From: CAXSBR01 sp964252015
Lineage (GTDB): Bacteria > Actinomycetota > Actinomycetes > Mycobacteriales > Jatrophihabitantaceae
Direction: 5' to 3'
NCBI GenBank assembly: GCA_964252015.1
Contig: CAXULW010000007.1
Location: forward strand, 101,429 to 165,428
Length of the DNA stretch: 64,000 nt
Shown one piece after another: positions 42,562 through 50,945 of the stretch. The first letter of the stretch is position 1; each line of letters opens with the position of its first letter. The notes below the pieces were generated by a model. The model ran no database searches. It was not told the DNA's origin and saw nothing but the letters and a program-made list of their open reading frames with translations. The position numbers and the translations under genes were made by a program.

Positions 42562-44513
42562 GACGGCACCGCTTCGTCGACCGCGTCCTGGGCCAGCAGG
42601 TTGTGATAGGCCGGCGAGCGTTCGAGCAGCTCGGAGTGGGTCCCGACGTCGGTGATCCGGCCGTCCTGCATCAACGCGACCCGGTCGGCCAGCAGCACCG
42701 TCGACGGGCGGTGGGCCACGACCAGGGCCGTGGTCGAACCCAGCACCCGCCGCAGCGCCTGCTCGACCAGGGCCTCGGTGTTGACGTCCAGCGCGGACAG
42801 CGGGTCGTCGAGGATGAGCACCTTGGGCCGGCCGAGAACGGCGCGGGCCAGGGCCAGGCGCTGGCGCTGGCCGCCGGACAGCGACAGCCCCTGCTCACCG
42901 ATGCGGGTGTCCAGGCCGAAGGGCAGGTCGTAGACGAAGCCGGCCTGGGCGATGTCAACGGCCTCGGCCACGTCGGCGTCGGACATCGGCCCGCCGTCCG
43001 GACCGGTTCGGCCCAGCGTCAGGTTCTCCCGCACGCTGGCCGAGAAGAGCGTCGCGTCCTCGAAGGCCATGGCCACGGTGGTGCGCAGTTCGGACAGGGC
43101 CTGCTCGCGCACGTCGATCCCGTCGATGGTCACCCGTCCCGAGCTGACGTCGTACAAGCGGGGGATGAGCGCGGTGACCGTGGTCTTGCCTGATCCGGTC
43201 GCGCCGACCAGGGCCATCGTCTCGCCGGGCCGAATGTCCAGGTTCAGCCCGCGCAGCACCGGCTCCGCGGCGTCGGGATAGCGGAACGACACGTTCTCGA
43301 GCCGGACCGCGCTCTGCCCCTGCGCCGGCGTACTCAGCGGCGCCGGGGGATCGACGATGGTCGGTTCCACATCGAGGATCTCGAAGATCCGCCGGGACGC
43401 GCTCGCCGCCTCCTGGGTGACCGCGAGCAGCCAGCCCATCGAGGCCAGCGGCCAGATCAGGCGCAGGTACAGCGTCACGAAGGCCACGAACGCGCCGAGG
43501 GACAGCGAGTCGTGGGCCACGGCGACCACGCCGCCGAACGTCACCCCGGCCAGCACGATCTGCGGGTAGGCCTCGAGCATGGTGAAGAACGCGGCCAGCG
43601 TGACCACCTTGGCCAGCTCGGCCGTTCTCAGCGTGCTCGCGCCGTCGGAGAAGCGGGCCAGCATTTGCGGGCGCCGGCCGTAGGACTTGATCACGCGGAT
43701 GCCCAGCGCGGATTCCTCGACGACTGTGGCCAGGTCGCCGGTCAGGTCCTGGGCCCGGCGGGCCTCGCGGTTGTAGCGGTTCTCGAAGTACCGGACCGCC
43801 ACCGCCATCGGGATCATGACGCCGACGACGAACAGCCCGAGCAGCAGGTGGATCCGCAGCAGCAGGACGACGACCACCACCACGGTGAGCGCGTTCGCGA
43901 CCAGGAACACGAACGCGAAGCCCAGGAATCGCCGCAAGGTGCTGAGGTCGGTGGTCATCCGCGACAGCAGTTGCCCGCTGGACCACCGGTCGTGGAACTC
44001 GACCGGCAGCTTTTGCACGTGGTCATAGATGTCGCGGCGCAGGTCGGCCTCGATGCCCAGCGCCGTGGTGGCCATCGCCCACCGGCGCAGGAAGAAGAAG
44101 AACGCCTCGGCCACCCCCAAGCCGAGCGCGAGCGCGGCCGGTCCCCAGATGCGGTGGGTGTCGTGGTGGCGGATCGGCCCGTCGACGACCTGCTGGACGA
44201 CCAGTGGCACCAGCACCTGGGCGAGCATGGCCAGGAAAGCCGTGACCATCATGAAGATCATCGGCCCGCGGTAGGGACGGATCCACGGGCGCAGTCGAAA
44301 CAGCGGCGCCCATCCCGACGCCCCGAGCCCGGTGCCGGACCCAGCCGGACCGGACTCGGCCGCGGTGTCGATCGGGCCGGCACCGCCGGGGGACCGGTCG
44401 ATGCCGGCCTCGATCTCCTCGTCGGCGGCGATGCCGTCAGCCAGCGCCGGATTGAGGTCCGGTACCGGCGTCGAGGAGGGTGGGGTCACTCGTACCACCG
44501 TAGGCCAGACCAC
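42558..44513 (-). CDS. ABC exporter half-transporter, degenerate-site subunit
   Basis: This 651-residue half-transporter has an N-terminal extension of about 70 residues (Pro/Gly-rich), six spans and an ATPase domain. Walker A is GATGSGKTT and the signature is canonical (LSLSGGQRQR). Walker B reads VLILDDPLSALD: Asp replaces the catalytic Glu, the mark of the non-hydrolysing site in heterodimeric exporters. It is the first gene of the pair. Start is GTG 44513; GTG 44498 and 44489 are in frame and equally plausible, since the extension is not conserved. Confidence 0.92.
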   Translation of the reverse strand: MVWPTVVRVTPPSSTPVPDLNPALADGIAADEEIEAGIDRSPGGAGPIDTAAESGPAGSGTGLGASGWAPLFRLRPWIRPYRGPMIFMMVTAFLAMLAQVLVPLVVQQVVDGPIRHHDTHRIWGPAALALGLGVAEAFFFFLRRWAMATTALGIEADLRRDIYDHVQKLPVEFHDRWSSGQLLSRMTTDLSTLRRFLGFAFVFLVANALTVVVVVVLLLRIHLLLGLFVVGVMIPMAVAVRYFENRYNREARRAQDLTGDLATVVEESALGIRVIKSYGRRPQMLARFSDGASTLRTAELAKVVTLAAFFTMLEAYPQIVLAGVTFGGVVAVAHDSLSLGAFVAFVTLYLRLIWPLASMGWLLAVTQEAASASRRIFEILDVEPTIVDPPAPLSTPAQGQSAVRLENVSFRYPDAAEPVLRGLNLDIRPGETMALVGATGSGKTTVTALIPRLYDVSSGRVTIDGIDVREQALSELRTTVAMAFEDATLFSASVRENLTLGRTGPDGGPMSDADVAEAVDIAQAGFVYDLPFGLDTRIGEQGLSLSGGQRQRLALARAVLGRPKVLILDDPLSALDVNTEALVEQALRRVLGSTTALVVAHRPSTVLLADRVALMQDGRITDVGTHSELLERSPAYHNLLAQDAVDEAVPS

Positions 44514-44690
44514 CGACAGAACTCGACCGGTTTTTGGCTCCCCGCAGGTGACGACGCAGGATTCCTGGGCCGAGGGCGTTGCGGGCGCACCCTGTGCGGG
44601 GGTACCTCACCTGGAGTGGTATCAAAGCTCGTCGCCGCTGCTCTTAGGGGACGTTACCGCCCGCTCCTAGCCACGAAGGACACGCCAACA

Positions 44691-45122
44691 ATGCTGGCTT
44701 CCCGGCTCGCCGCTGTCGCCGCCGTCGCCGCCGTTCTGGTCACCGTCACCGCCTGCGCCGGCTCGTCGTCGGGCGCCTCGTCCCACCCCGGATCCACGAC
44801 GAGCTCATCCGCGGGAACCTTCACGGCCAAGACGTCGGATGTCTCGACTTCGCACAATCCCAGCTTCGTCAACGGCGGTTCTGCCCTCGCGGACTCCGGC
44901 CATCTGATCTACGTCCTCGAGGCCGTCAACCCCAAGATCGGCACCAACAAGGCCGACCTGATCGCCAAGTCCAAAGCCCTGTGCGCGCACGTGGACGCCA
45001 AGGAGTCCGAGAGTCAGCTCGAGACCGCTGCTACCAAGGGGTTCACCAACGGCTCTTGGGTGCCGTCCCACCTCGAAGCACAAGCCATCGTCGGGACGGT
45101 CAAGGCCTACGCCGGCTGCTGA
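44691..45122 (+). CDS. small secreted lipoprotein (DUF732-like)
   Basis: The 143-residue product has a signal peptide (ASRLAAVAAVAAVLVTV) with lipobox VTAC, a Ser/Thr-rich linker, and a helical domain with paired cysteines (KALCAHVD and KAYAGC at the end). That pattern fits DUF732-type secreted proteins, which are common in mycobacteria and of unknown role. It starts at ATG 44691, behind AAGGA. The 177 bases upstream to the divergent ABC gene show no clear operator. Confidence 0.75.
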   Translation: MLASRLAAVAAVAAVLVTVTACAGSSSGASSHPGSTTSSSAGTFTAKTSDVSTSHNPSFVNGGSALADSGHLIYVLEAVNPKIGTNKADLIAKSKALCAHVDAKESESQLETAATKGFTNGSWVPSHLEAQAIVGTVKAYAGC

Positions 45123-45214
45123 TCTCACGTCTTCGGAAAGCGAGCGACCTCGGTCAGGGTCCATTGACACCTCGGCCACACTTGAGCTCAAAGTGCACCC
45201 GACGGGAGGTGGCC

Positions 45215-45562
45215 GTGGCCAACAACGTCGACTACTTCGAGATCGGCTCGCCCGACCCGGAATCGTCGCGCGCCTTCTACGGCGGTCTGTTCGGCTGGGA
45301 GATCGGACCGCCGTCGTCGCCGGCGCAGTACAGCATGGTCCAGGAAGGCCAGGGCGGGTTGTGGGACACCACGGCCATCGGGGGTGCGTCGTGGGCGATC
45401 TTCTACGTCCACGTCGACGACGTGGCCGCCGCGTTCGCCCAGGCCCAGGCACTCGGGGCCACGGTCGCGCTGCCGATCATCGACAACGGCGAGATCGAGT
45501 TCGCCCACCTGCTCGATCCGCAGGGCAACCGCTTCGCCATCTGGCGACCGAAGTCCGCGTAG
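45215..45562 (+). CDS. VOC (glyoxalase/bleomycin resistance) family protein
   Basis: The 115-residue single VOC domain begins VDYFEIGSPDPESSRAFYGGLFGWEI, the usual opening, and includes IFYVHVDDVAAAFAQAQALGA and HLLDPQGNRFAIWRPK at the end. Many such proteins bind a metal; candidate ligands are the Glu near the start and the HLLDPQGN histidine. Function cannot be narrowed further. I start at GTG 45215, where GGGAGG lies five bases upstream. Confidence 0.88.
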   Translation: MANNVDYFEIGSPDPESSRAFYGGLFGWEIGPPSSPAQYSMVQEGQGGLWDTTAIGGASWAIFYVHVDDVAAAFAQAQALGATVALPIIDNGEIEFAHLLDPQGNRFAIWRPKSA

Positions 45563-45575
45563 CAGGCAATCGGCG

Positions 45576-46253
45576 TCAGTCGACGCGGCGGCGGGCCACC
45601 ACCGCGTAGAGCGGGTCGCCGGTGTAGGCGCGGCCGTCGTCGCCCCGGGCGGGCGTGCCGAGCGTGACCTGGGCGTCGGCGAACCCACCGGCCTGGCGTA
45701 GGTACTCCACCACGATGGCGGCCCGGCCGGCGTCGTCCGCGGCCAACCAGCCGTGGATCGCCTTGGTCGGGAAGCACCGGTTGGAGAACGTGATCACCAC
45801 CGGCGCGCCCGGAGCGAGCACTCGGGCGGCCTCGGCCAGCACCTCGACCGGGTGGATCAGGTAGTCGATCGACACGCAGCAGAGCACGGCGTCGAACGAC
45901 CCGGACGTGAACGGCAAGGACGGGTCGACGTTGAGGTCCTGGACGACGCGTTCGGTCGCGATCGCGTTGCGGTCCAGTTCGTCGGCGTTCATGCCCAGCG
46001 CGACCAGCTCGCCCGGTGCACTCAGCAGGTGTGAGACCCACGACGACATCAGGTCCAGCACCCGGCGCGGGCCGGCCGACCCATCCACGCCGAGTTCCCG
46101 GTAGAGCCGGCCGACGGCCGCTGTGGCGCGGTCGTCGATGTGGGTGACCAGGCGCGCGGAGCTGTAGAACCGGTCGTCCGGCGCCGGGTCGTCGCGCTCG
46201 AAGAACCAGTCCGGGAACCCAGGCCGAAGGTCCGGGTCGGGGACCGCGATCAG
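45576..46253 (-). CDS. class I SAM-dependent methyltransferase, CTG start proposed
   Basis: The product has a methyltransferase core: VLDLMSSWVSHL (SAM-binding strand), LNVDPSLPFTSGSFDAVLCCVSIDYLIHPVEVLAEAARVLAPGAPVVITFSNRCFP. The first normal start, GTG 46088, would cut off a family N-terminus that continues upstream as PDPDLRPGFPDWFFERDDP and DRFYSSARLVTHIDDRA. No ATG, GTG or TTG lies there. CTG 46253 overlaps the sepH stop as CTGA and gives 225 residues beginning IAVPDPDLRPGF. The substrate is unknown. The gene is the downstream partner of sepH. Confidence 0.82.
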   Translation of the reverse strand: MIAVPDPDLRPGFPDWFFERDDPAPDDRFYSSARLVTHIDDRATAAVGRLYRELGVDGSAGPRRVLDLMSSWVSHLLSAPGELVALGMNADELDRNAIATERVVQDLNVDPSLPFTSGSFDAVLCCVSIDYLIHPVEVLAEAARVLAPGAPVVITFSNRCFPTKAIHGWLAADDAGRAAIVVEYLRQAGGFADAQVTLGTPARGDDGRAYTGDPLYAVVARRRVD

Positions 46254-47485
46254 TCGTTCTTGCGACGGGTGCTGAGCAGGATGTCATCCCAGCGCGGCAC
46301 CTTGCTCTGGCTGCGCGAGCTGCGGGATCGGCCGCTGCTCGCCTTGGGCGCCGCTTCCGCCGCCGCCCCCGCCGGAGCATTCGGCCGGTCGTCGATGAAG
46401 TCGTCGTCGAACAGCTCGTCGAGCCGGGTGTCCTCGCCCACCTCGATACCGTCGACGCCCGCGCCGTCCATGTCGTCAGCGGTCGTGCCGATGTCCTCGA
46501 TCGCCGCCGACTCGCTCTCGGCATCGTCACCGGACCAGGGCTCGGCCAGGCGCAACGGCAACGGCGGGTTGTGCACCGCCGGCGGGACCACCGCGGACGC
46601 TGACGACGACCGCGCCGGTCCGGCGTCGGCCGGCGGCGCCGCGGCGGGCGCAACCGCGGTAGCGCCGGCTGAAGCGGCACTCTGACCGCGCAGCCAACCG
46701 GTCGGCGGCGCGGGCGCGGTGTAGCCGCCGGGGTGGGGCGCTTCCTGGTCGTACAACTCGGGCGCCGGGGCGTCCTGGGCGGCGTCGGGCACCATGCGCA
46801 CCACCGGGCGCAAGGGGCGGTCCGACAGCAGGTCCGAACTGACCTGGTCCAGCGGCAACACGGTGCGTGCGGTGAGCGAGAACGCCCAATGCGCGATGCG
46901 CTCCGTGCCGTCCGTGGTCCAGGCCGCGCTGACGACCCAGGACCCGTCCGGGCGCCGGAACGAGTCCCACTCGACCGACTGCGGCTCGATCGACGCGGCG
47001 GTGAACCGGGCGTCGACGGTCTCGCCGAAGGGCACCAGGTTGCCGTCACCGTCACGCCGGGCCCGGGCCCGGCGGGCCTCGTCAGCGACGCGGGAGCGCT
47101 CCTCGATGACGGCGTAGGCGAAGCGCATGATCTTGTCCATCGAGGTGCCGCTGTCGTCGGCGAGGTCCTGGGCCGATTCCCCGGCGCGGACCCGGGTCTG
47201 GATCTCGCGCGGGCTCAACGGGTGCCCGTTGCCCGTCCGACCACGGGCGGGCGCCGCGGCCGGCTCGGGCGCCGGGGGAAAACCCACGGCCGCGCGCAGC
47301 GCCTCGCGCCCGGCTTCGTCGAAGGTGAGCTGGAACTGTTCGCCGTCCTCGGCTTCGACCACGATCGCGTCCCCGGATCCTTGCGTTGACGTCGTCTGCG
47401 CGGCATCGGCGGGATCGGCGGTTTCGGATGCGCCGTCCTCGCCCGGAGCCAGCTCGCCCGGAGGCACCACCCGCAGCGAACGCAT
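46250..47485 (-). CDS. sepH: SepH (DUF3071), FtsZ-regulating cell-division protein
   Basis: SepH stimulates assembly of FtsZ filaments in actinobacteria and helps set septa. The 411-residue product has the DUF3071 N-terminal domain (MRSLRVVPPGE, EDGEQFQLTFDEAGREALRAA). A helix-turn-helix region follows (LSPREIQTRVRAGESAQDLADDSGTSMDKIMRFAYAVIEERSRVADEARRAR). A long disordered acidic middle then leads to the conserved C-terminal motif SKVPRWDDILLSTRRK. Position next to serC matches mycobacterial Rv0883c-Rv0884c. Its stop overlaps the proposed CTG start of the methyltransferase. Confidence 0.95.
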   Translation of the reverse strand: MRSLRVVPPGELAPGEDGASETADPADAAQTTSTQGSGDAIVVEAEDGEQFQLTFDEAGREALRAAVGFPPAPEPAAAPARGRTGNGHPLSPREIQTRVRAGESAQDLADDSGTSMDKIMRFAYAVIEERSRVADEARRARARRDGDGNLVPFGETVDARFTAASIEPQSVEWDSFRRPDGSWVVSAAWTTDGTERIAHWAFSLTARTVLPLDQVSSDLLSDRPLRPVVRMVPDAAQDAPAPELYDQEAPHPGGYTAPAPPTGWLRGQSAASAGATAVAPAAAPPADAGPARSSSASAVVPPAVHNPPLPLRLAEPWSGDDAESESAAIEDIGTTADDMDGAGVDGIEVGEDTRLDELFDDDFIDDRPNAPAGAAAEAAPKASSGRSRSSRSQSKVPRWDDILLSTRRKND

Positions 47486-47543
47486 GGGTTGACTTTAGAG
47501 CACGGACGGCCCGAAATCCGGGATAGCGCGCAGTGGTTGCGTG

Positions 47544-48680
47544 CTACTTGAGATGGTTCACGACGAAGTCGATGCAGGCGGTGAGGGCCTCGACGTCAGC
47601 CGCGTCGACGGCCGGATACATGCCGATGCGCAGTTGGTTGCGGCCCAGGCCGCGGTAGGGCTCGGTGTCGACGATGCCGTTGGTGCGCAGGGCCGCGGTG
47701 ATGGCGGTGGCGTCGATGCTCTCGTCGATGTCGATCGTGCCGACCACCGGGCTGCGGGCCGACTCGTCGCTGACGAACGGCTGGGCGAAGTCGCTGCGCT
47801 CGGCCCACCGGTACAGCCGGCCCGACGACAGTCGCGAGCGGCGTTCGGCCCACGGCACGCCGCCGTGGCCGAGCAGCCACTCGGTCTGGTGCGCCATCAG
47901 CCACAACGATCCGATGGCCGGGGTGTTGTAGGTCTGGTCGGCCGCAGCGTTGGTCCGCGCGATCGACAGGTCCAGCGAGGGCGGCGCCCAGCGTTCGGCG
48001 CGGATCTCGGCCACCCGCTCGAGCGCGGCCGGTGACATCGCGGCCAGCCAGAGCCCGCCCTCGGCGGCGAACACCTTCTGCGGCGCGAAGTAGTAGACGT
48101 CGGTCTCGGCCAGGTCCGTGTCGATGGCGCCGGCGGACGAGGTTGCGTCGACGACCATGAGCGCATCGTGAGCGTCGCCCACCCGGCGCACCGGCAACGT
48201 GACGCCGGTGGACGTCTCGTTCTGGGGCCAGGCGTGGACGTCGACACCGGCGGTGGCCGAAGCGGTGCCCGCCGTGCCGGGCGCGAACCGGCGCACGTCG
48301 GGTTCGGCCAGGAACGGTGCCCCCGCCGTCACCGCGGCGAACTTGGCCGAGAACTCACCGCACACCACGTGTTGCGAGCGTTCCCGGACGAGCCCGAACG
48401 CCGCGGCGTCCCAGAACGCGGTCGAGCCGCCATTGCCGAGCAGTAGCTCGTACCCGTCCGGCAGCCCCAGCAGGGCACCGACGCCGGCTCGGACCCGGGC
48501 GACCAGGTCGCGCACGGGCGCCTGGCGGTGGCTGGTGCCGAACGGGGCCTGCTCGGCCATGGCCCGCACGGCCTCGGCCGGCACCTTGGACGGCCCGGAG
48601 CCGAACCGTCCGTCGGCGGGCTTGAGGGCGGCCGGGATCACGATCCGTGCGGACTGCACCGCGGCCGGCGAACTGGTCAC
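47544..48680 (-). CDS. serC: phosphoserine aminotransferase
   Basis: SerC transfers the amino group of glutamate to 3-phosphohydroxypyruvate, giving phosphoserine for serine synthesis. The 378-residue PLP enzyme fits the actinobacterial type: FGSGPSKVPAEAV, GTSHRQAPVRDLV, LLGNGGSTAFWDAAAF, DATSSAGAIDTDLAETDVYYFAPQKVFAAEGGLWLA (the PLP Lys is in APQKVF) and NTPAIGSLWL. It starts at GTG 48680, overlapping the ltrA stop by four bases (GTGA). It is 58 bases upstream of sepH on the same strand. Confidence 0.96.
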   Translation of the reverse strand: MTSSPAAVQSARIVIPAALKPADGRFGSGPSKVPAEAVRAMAEQAPFGTSHRQAPVRDLVARVRAGVGALLGLPDGYELLLGNGGSTAFWDAAAFGLVRERSQHVVCGEFSAKFAAVTAGAPFLAEPDVRRFAPGTAGTASATAGVDVHAWPQNETSTGVTLPVRRVGDAHDALMVVDATSSAGAIDTDLAETDVYYFAPQKVFAAEGGLWLAAMSPAALERVAEIRAERWAPPSLDLSIARTNAAADQTYNTPAIGSLWLMAHQTEWLLGHGGVPWAERRSRLSSGRLYRWAERSDFAQPFVSDESARSPVVGTIDIDESIDATAITAALRTNGIVDTEPYRGLGRNQLRIGMYPAVDAADVEALTACIDFVVNHLK

Positions 48681-49882
48681 GACGCGATTGTTTCACTGTG
48701 CCGGACCTCGGTCCGCCAGGTGCGAAACGTCCACACCTCCCAGCCGACCAACCCGCTGAGCAGGATCGCCGGCAGCAGCAGCTGGGCCAGCGGGTCGAAC
48801 CTGGCCGTCACCGGGATGAGCGCCAGCGCGATCACCGTCGCCACCACCCGTCCGTGGTTGACCGAGCCCAGGTTGCGCGCCCGGAACAGCAGGTGCCCGA
48901 ACAAATAGAGGGCGATGCCACCGTCGAGGGCGTACCGCCCGGCGTCGACGTGTTCCTCGCTCACCAGCAGGTAGAGGCCCATGGCCGCGAACACGATACC
49001 ACCCACGAACAGCAGGTGGATGTAGGTGTAGGAGTCGCGGGCCAGGGTGGTGCGCCGCTGGCCCTCGGACTCGCGCAGCACCCGGGTGGCCACGATGGCG
49101 ACGACGTCGAAGTACAGCCACCAGAAGCACACCGCGACGGTGAAGCCGCTGAGCAGCGCGAACCCGAGGCGCACACTCATCCTGTCCACCGTGCCGGCCG
49201 CGCCGAGGTCGACGATGGACTCACCGATGGCGATGAGGACGACCAGCCCGAACCGTTCGCTGAAGTGCGACGCGCTGTTGAGCACCCACCGGTTCGACCG
49301 GACGAAGTAGACGCCGACCTGGTCGACGACGACCGACGCCAGCCACCACCACACCTGCGCGTGGCCGCCGACGAGGGCGCCGATCCACAGCAGGGCCAGT
49401 GCGGCCAGGATGACGCCGAGCATCCCGGTCAGCACGCTGCGCAGGTTCGGGTCGTTCCCGGCCGCGATCAGGTACACCGTTATTTGAACCAGGCGCACCA
49501 CCGAATACGCGGTGACGAGCACCAGGGCCGCGTTGCCGTGCTCGTCGAACGCGTGCGGGATGCTGACGGCCACGAAGAACATCCCGGCCATGGCCACGAT
49601 CATCGCCACCCGCAGCAGGCCCTCGTCGGCCTTGGCCTGGTTGCCCAGCCAGGCGTAGGAGCACCAGCCGAACCACACCACCGACATGGTGATCAGGCCT
49701 TCGAGCACGGAGCGGCCGCCGACGTGATGCTCCATCAACGAGGTGACGCTGGTGATGCAGTAGACGAAGACGAGGTCGAAGAGGAGTTCCAGGTTGGTGA
49801 CGTGGTGGGTGTCATCCGTGCCGTGCAGGTGCGCCCGCAGCAGGCCCAGCACACCCGGTTGGGCGCGGGAAAGCGTCGGCAT
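48677..49882 (-). CDS. ltrA: LtrA family (low-temperature requirement) membrane protein
   Basis: The 401-residue integral membrane protein matches LtrA: HHVTNLELLFDLVFVYCIT near the N-terminus, then about ten spans including SVVWFGWCSYAWLGNQ and HFSERFGLVVLIAIGESIVDLG. The role was first linked to growth of Listeria at low temperature; the molecular function is unknown. I start at ATG 49882 (MPTLSRAQ), omitting 12 unconserved codons. It overlaps serC by four bases, so the two are co-translated, an association not seen in mycobacteria. Confidence 0.9.
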   Translation of the reverse strand: MPTLSRAQPGVLGLLRAHLHGTDDTHHVTNLELLFDLVFVYCITSVTSLMEHHVGGRSVLEGLITMSVVWFGWCSYAWLGNQAKADEGLLRVAMIVAMAGMFFVAVSIPHAFDEHGNAALVLVTAYSVVRLVQITVYLIAAGNDPNLRSVLTGMLGVILAALALLWIGALVGGHAQVWWWLASVVVDQVGVYFVRSNRWVLNSASHFSERFGLVVLIAIGESIVDLGAAGTVDRMSVRLGFALLSGFTVAVCFWWLYFDVVAIVATRVLRESEGQRRTTLARDSYTYIHLLFVGGIVFAAMGLYLLVSEEHVDAGRYALDGGIALYLFGHLLFRARNLGSVNHGRVVATVIALALIPVTARFDPLAQLLLPAILLSGLVGWEVWTFRTWRTEVRHSETIAS

Positions 49883-49948
49883 CGCACCAGTGTGGCCGGT
49901 GCCGTGTCGCTGTGGCATTCCCTTTCCCGCCCGGCGGCGGTTCGACGG

Positions 49949-50878
49949 CTAAGCGGTATCCCCGGGCGCGGGTGGGCGATCGAGGAGGTGGCGGCGCAGG
50001 AACGCCAGTTCGGCCTCGACCGCCGGCTCGTGCGCGTCCAGGAACGGGGCGTAGTGGCCGCCCGGAAGCCGCACCAGCTCGGCCTGCGGTGCCCGCCGGG
50101 CCGCCCGCACGGCCGGCTCGACGAGCACGGACTGGTCCTGGTCGCAGGCGACGAACAGCAGTGGGCACCGCACCCGGGCCGCCCACTTCCCCGGCCGGTA
50201 CGACGCCAGCGCCATCGCCGATCGGGCGGCCATCGTCTGCTCCCACTGCGGGTAGCGACCGTCCGGGTTCAGGGCCCGATCCCCGTCCATCCCGTCAGGG
50301 GTGGTCAGCAGGGCGACGGTTCCCGGCGGCCCCGCCAGTGGCACCAGCAGCGGCGGCCGGCCGACCAGGCCGCGGGCGGTGTCGAGCAGCCCCCGGCCGG
50401 TGAACCGGACCGCCGCCCACGGCCTCTGGTGCCGCAGCGCGGCCCGGGTGGCGGCCGGGCCGTCGAGGAACGGCGTCTGCGCGATGACTGCGGCGACGCC
50501 CGCGTCCTGCGCGGCGACCGGCAGCACGTGCCCGCCGGACAACGAGAACCCCCACAACGCGACCCGGGTCGGGTCGACGTCGGCCAACGTGCGGGCGAAG
50601 GCGACCGCGGCCCGCAGGTCGGCGCGCTGGGTCGAACCGCGCACGACCTGTCGCGGCTGGCCTGCGCTCTCACCGAGATGGCGGTAGTCGAAGGCGAGGA
50701 CGGTGAAGCCGGCCTGGTGGAACCGCTCGGCGAAGCGGTCCGTGCCAGGTTCCTTCGTCACCGCCCCGCCGGCGGCCATGACCACGCCGGCGCCGTTGGT
50801 CCCCGGGTAGTGCCACGCGGCGCAATCGAGCCCGGCGCTGGCGAAATGCACCTTGGTTCGGGTGGTCGCTGCCTGCAC
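49949..50878 (-). CDS. alpha/beta hydrolase
   Basis: The 309-residue product has the alpha/beta-hydrolase fold. GVVMAAGGAVTKEPGTDRFAERFHQAGFTVLAFDYRHLGES precedes the nucleophile elbow GFSLSGG (catalytic Ser near residue 115), and the acid is probably Asp in FVACDQDQSV, with His in LPGGHYAPF. It resembles acetylxylan-esterase-like or peptidase-type hydrolases; the substrate is unknown. Start GTG 50878 has AGGAGG five bases upstream. A palindrome (50907-50924) immediately upstream suggests repression by the TetR protein encoded next to it. Confidence 0.9.
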   Translation of the reverse strand: MQAATTRTKVHFASAGLDCAAWHYPGTNGAGVVMAAGGAVTKEPGTDRFAERFHQAGFTVLAFDYRHLGESAGQPRQVVRGSTQRADLRAAVAFARTLADVDPTRVALWGFSLSGGHVLPVAAQDAGVAAVIAQTPFLDGPAATRAALRHQRPWAAVRFTGRGLLDTARGLVGRPPLLVPLAGPPGTVALLTTPDGMDGDRALNPDGRYPQWEQTMAARSAMALASYRPGKWAARVRCPLLFVACDQDQSVLVEPAVRAARRAPQAELVRLPGGHYAPFLDAHEPAVEAELAFLRRHLLDRPPAPGDTA

Positions 50879-50906
50879 GGTGGCCTCCTGGGTGGTCAGG
50901 CAGTAA

Positions 50907-50924
50907 GTGAACCACGCGGTTCAC
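50907..50924. promoter_or_regulatory. TetR-type operator palindrome
   Basis: GTGAACC-N4-GGTTCAC is a perfect 18-bp inverted repeat in the 67-base space between the TetR gene and the hydrolase gene, 29 bases before the hydrolase start. Its size suits a TetR dimer. Confidence 0.7.
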
Positions 50925-50945
50925 ATGCTGTCTACGTCAGGACGG

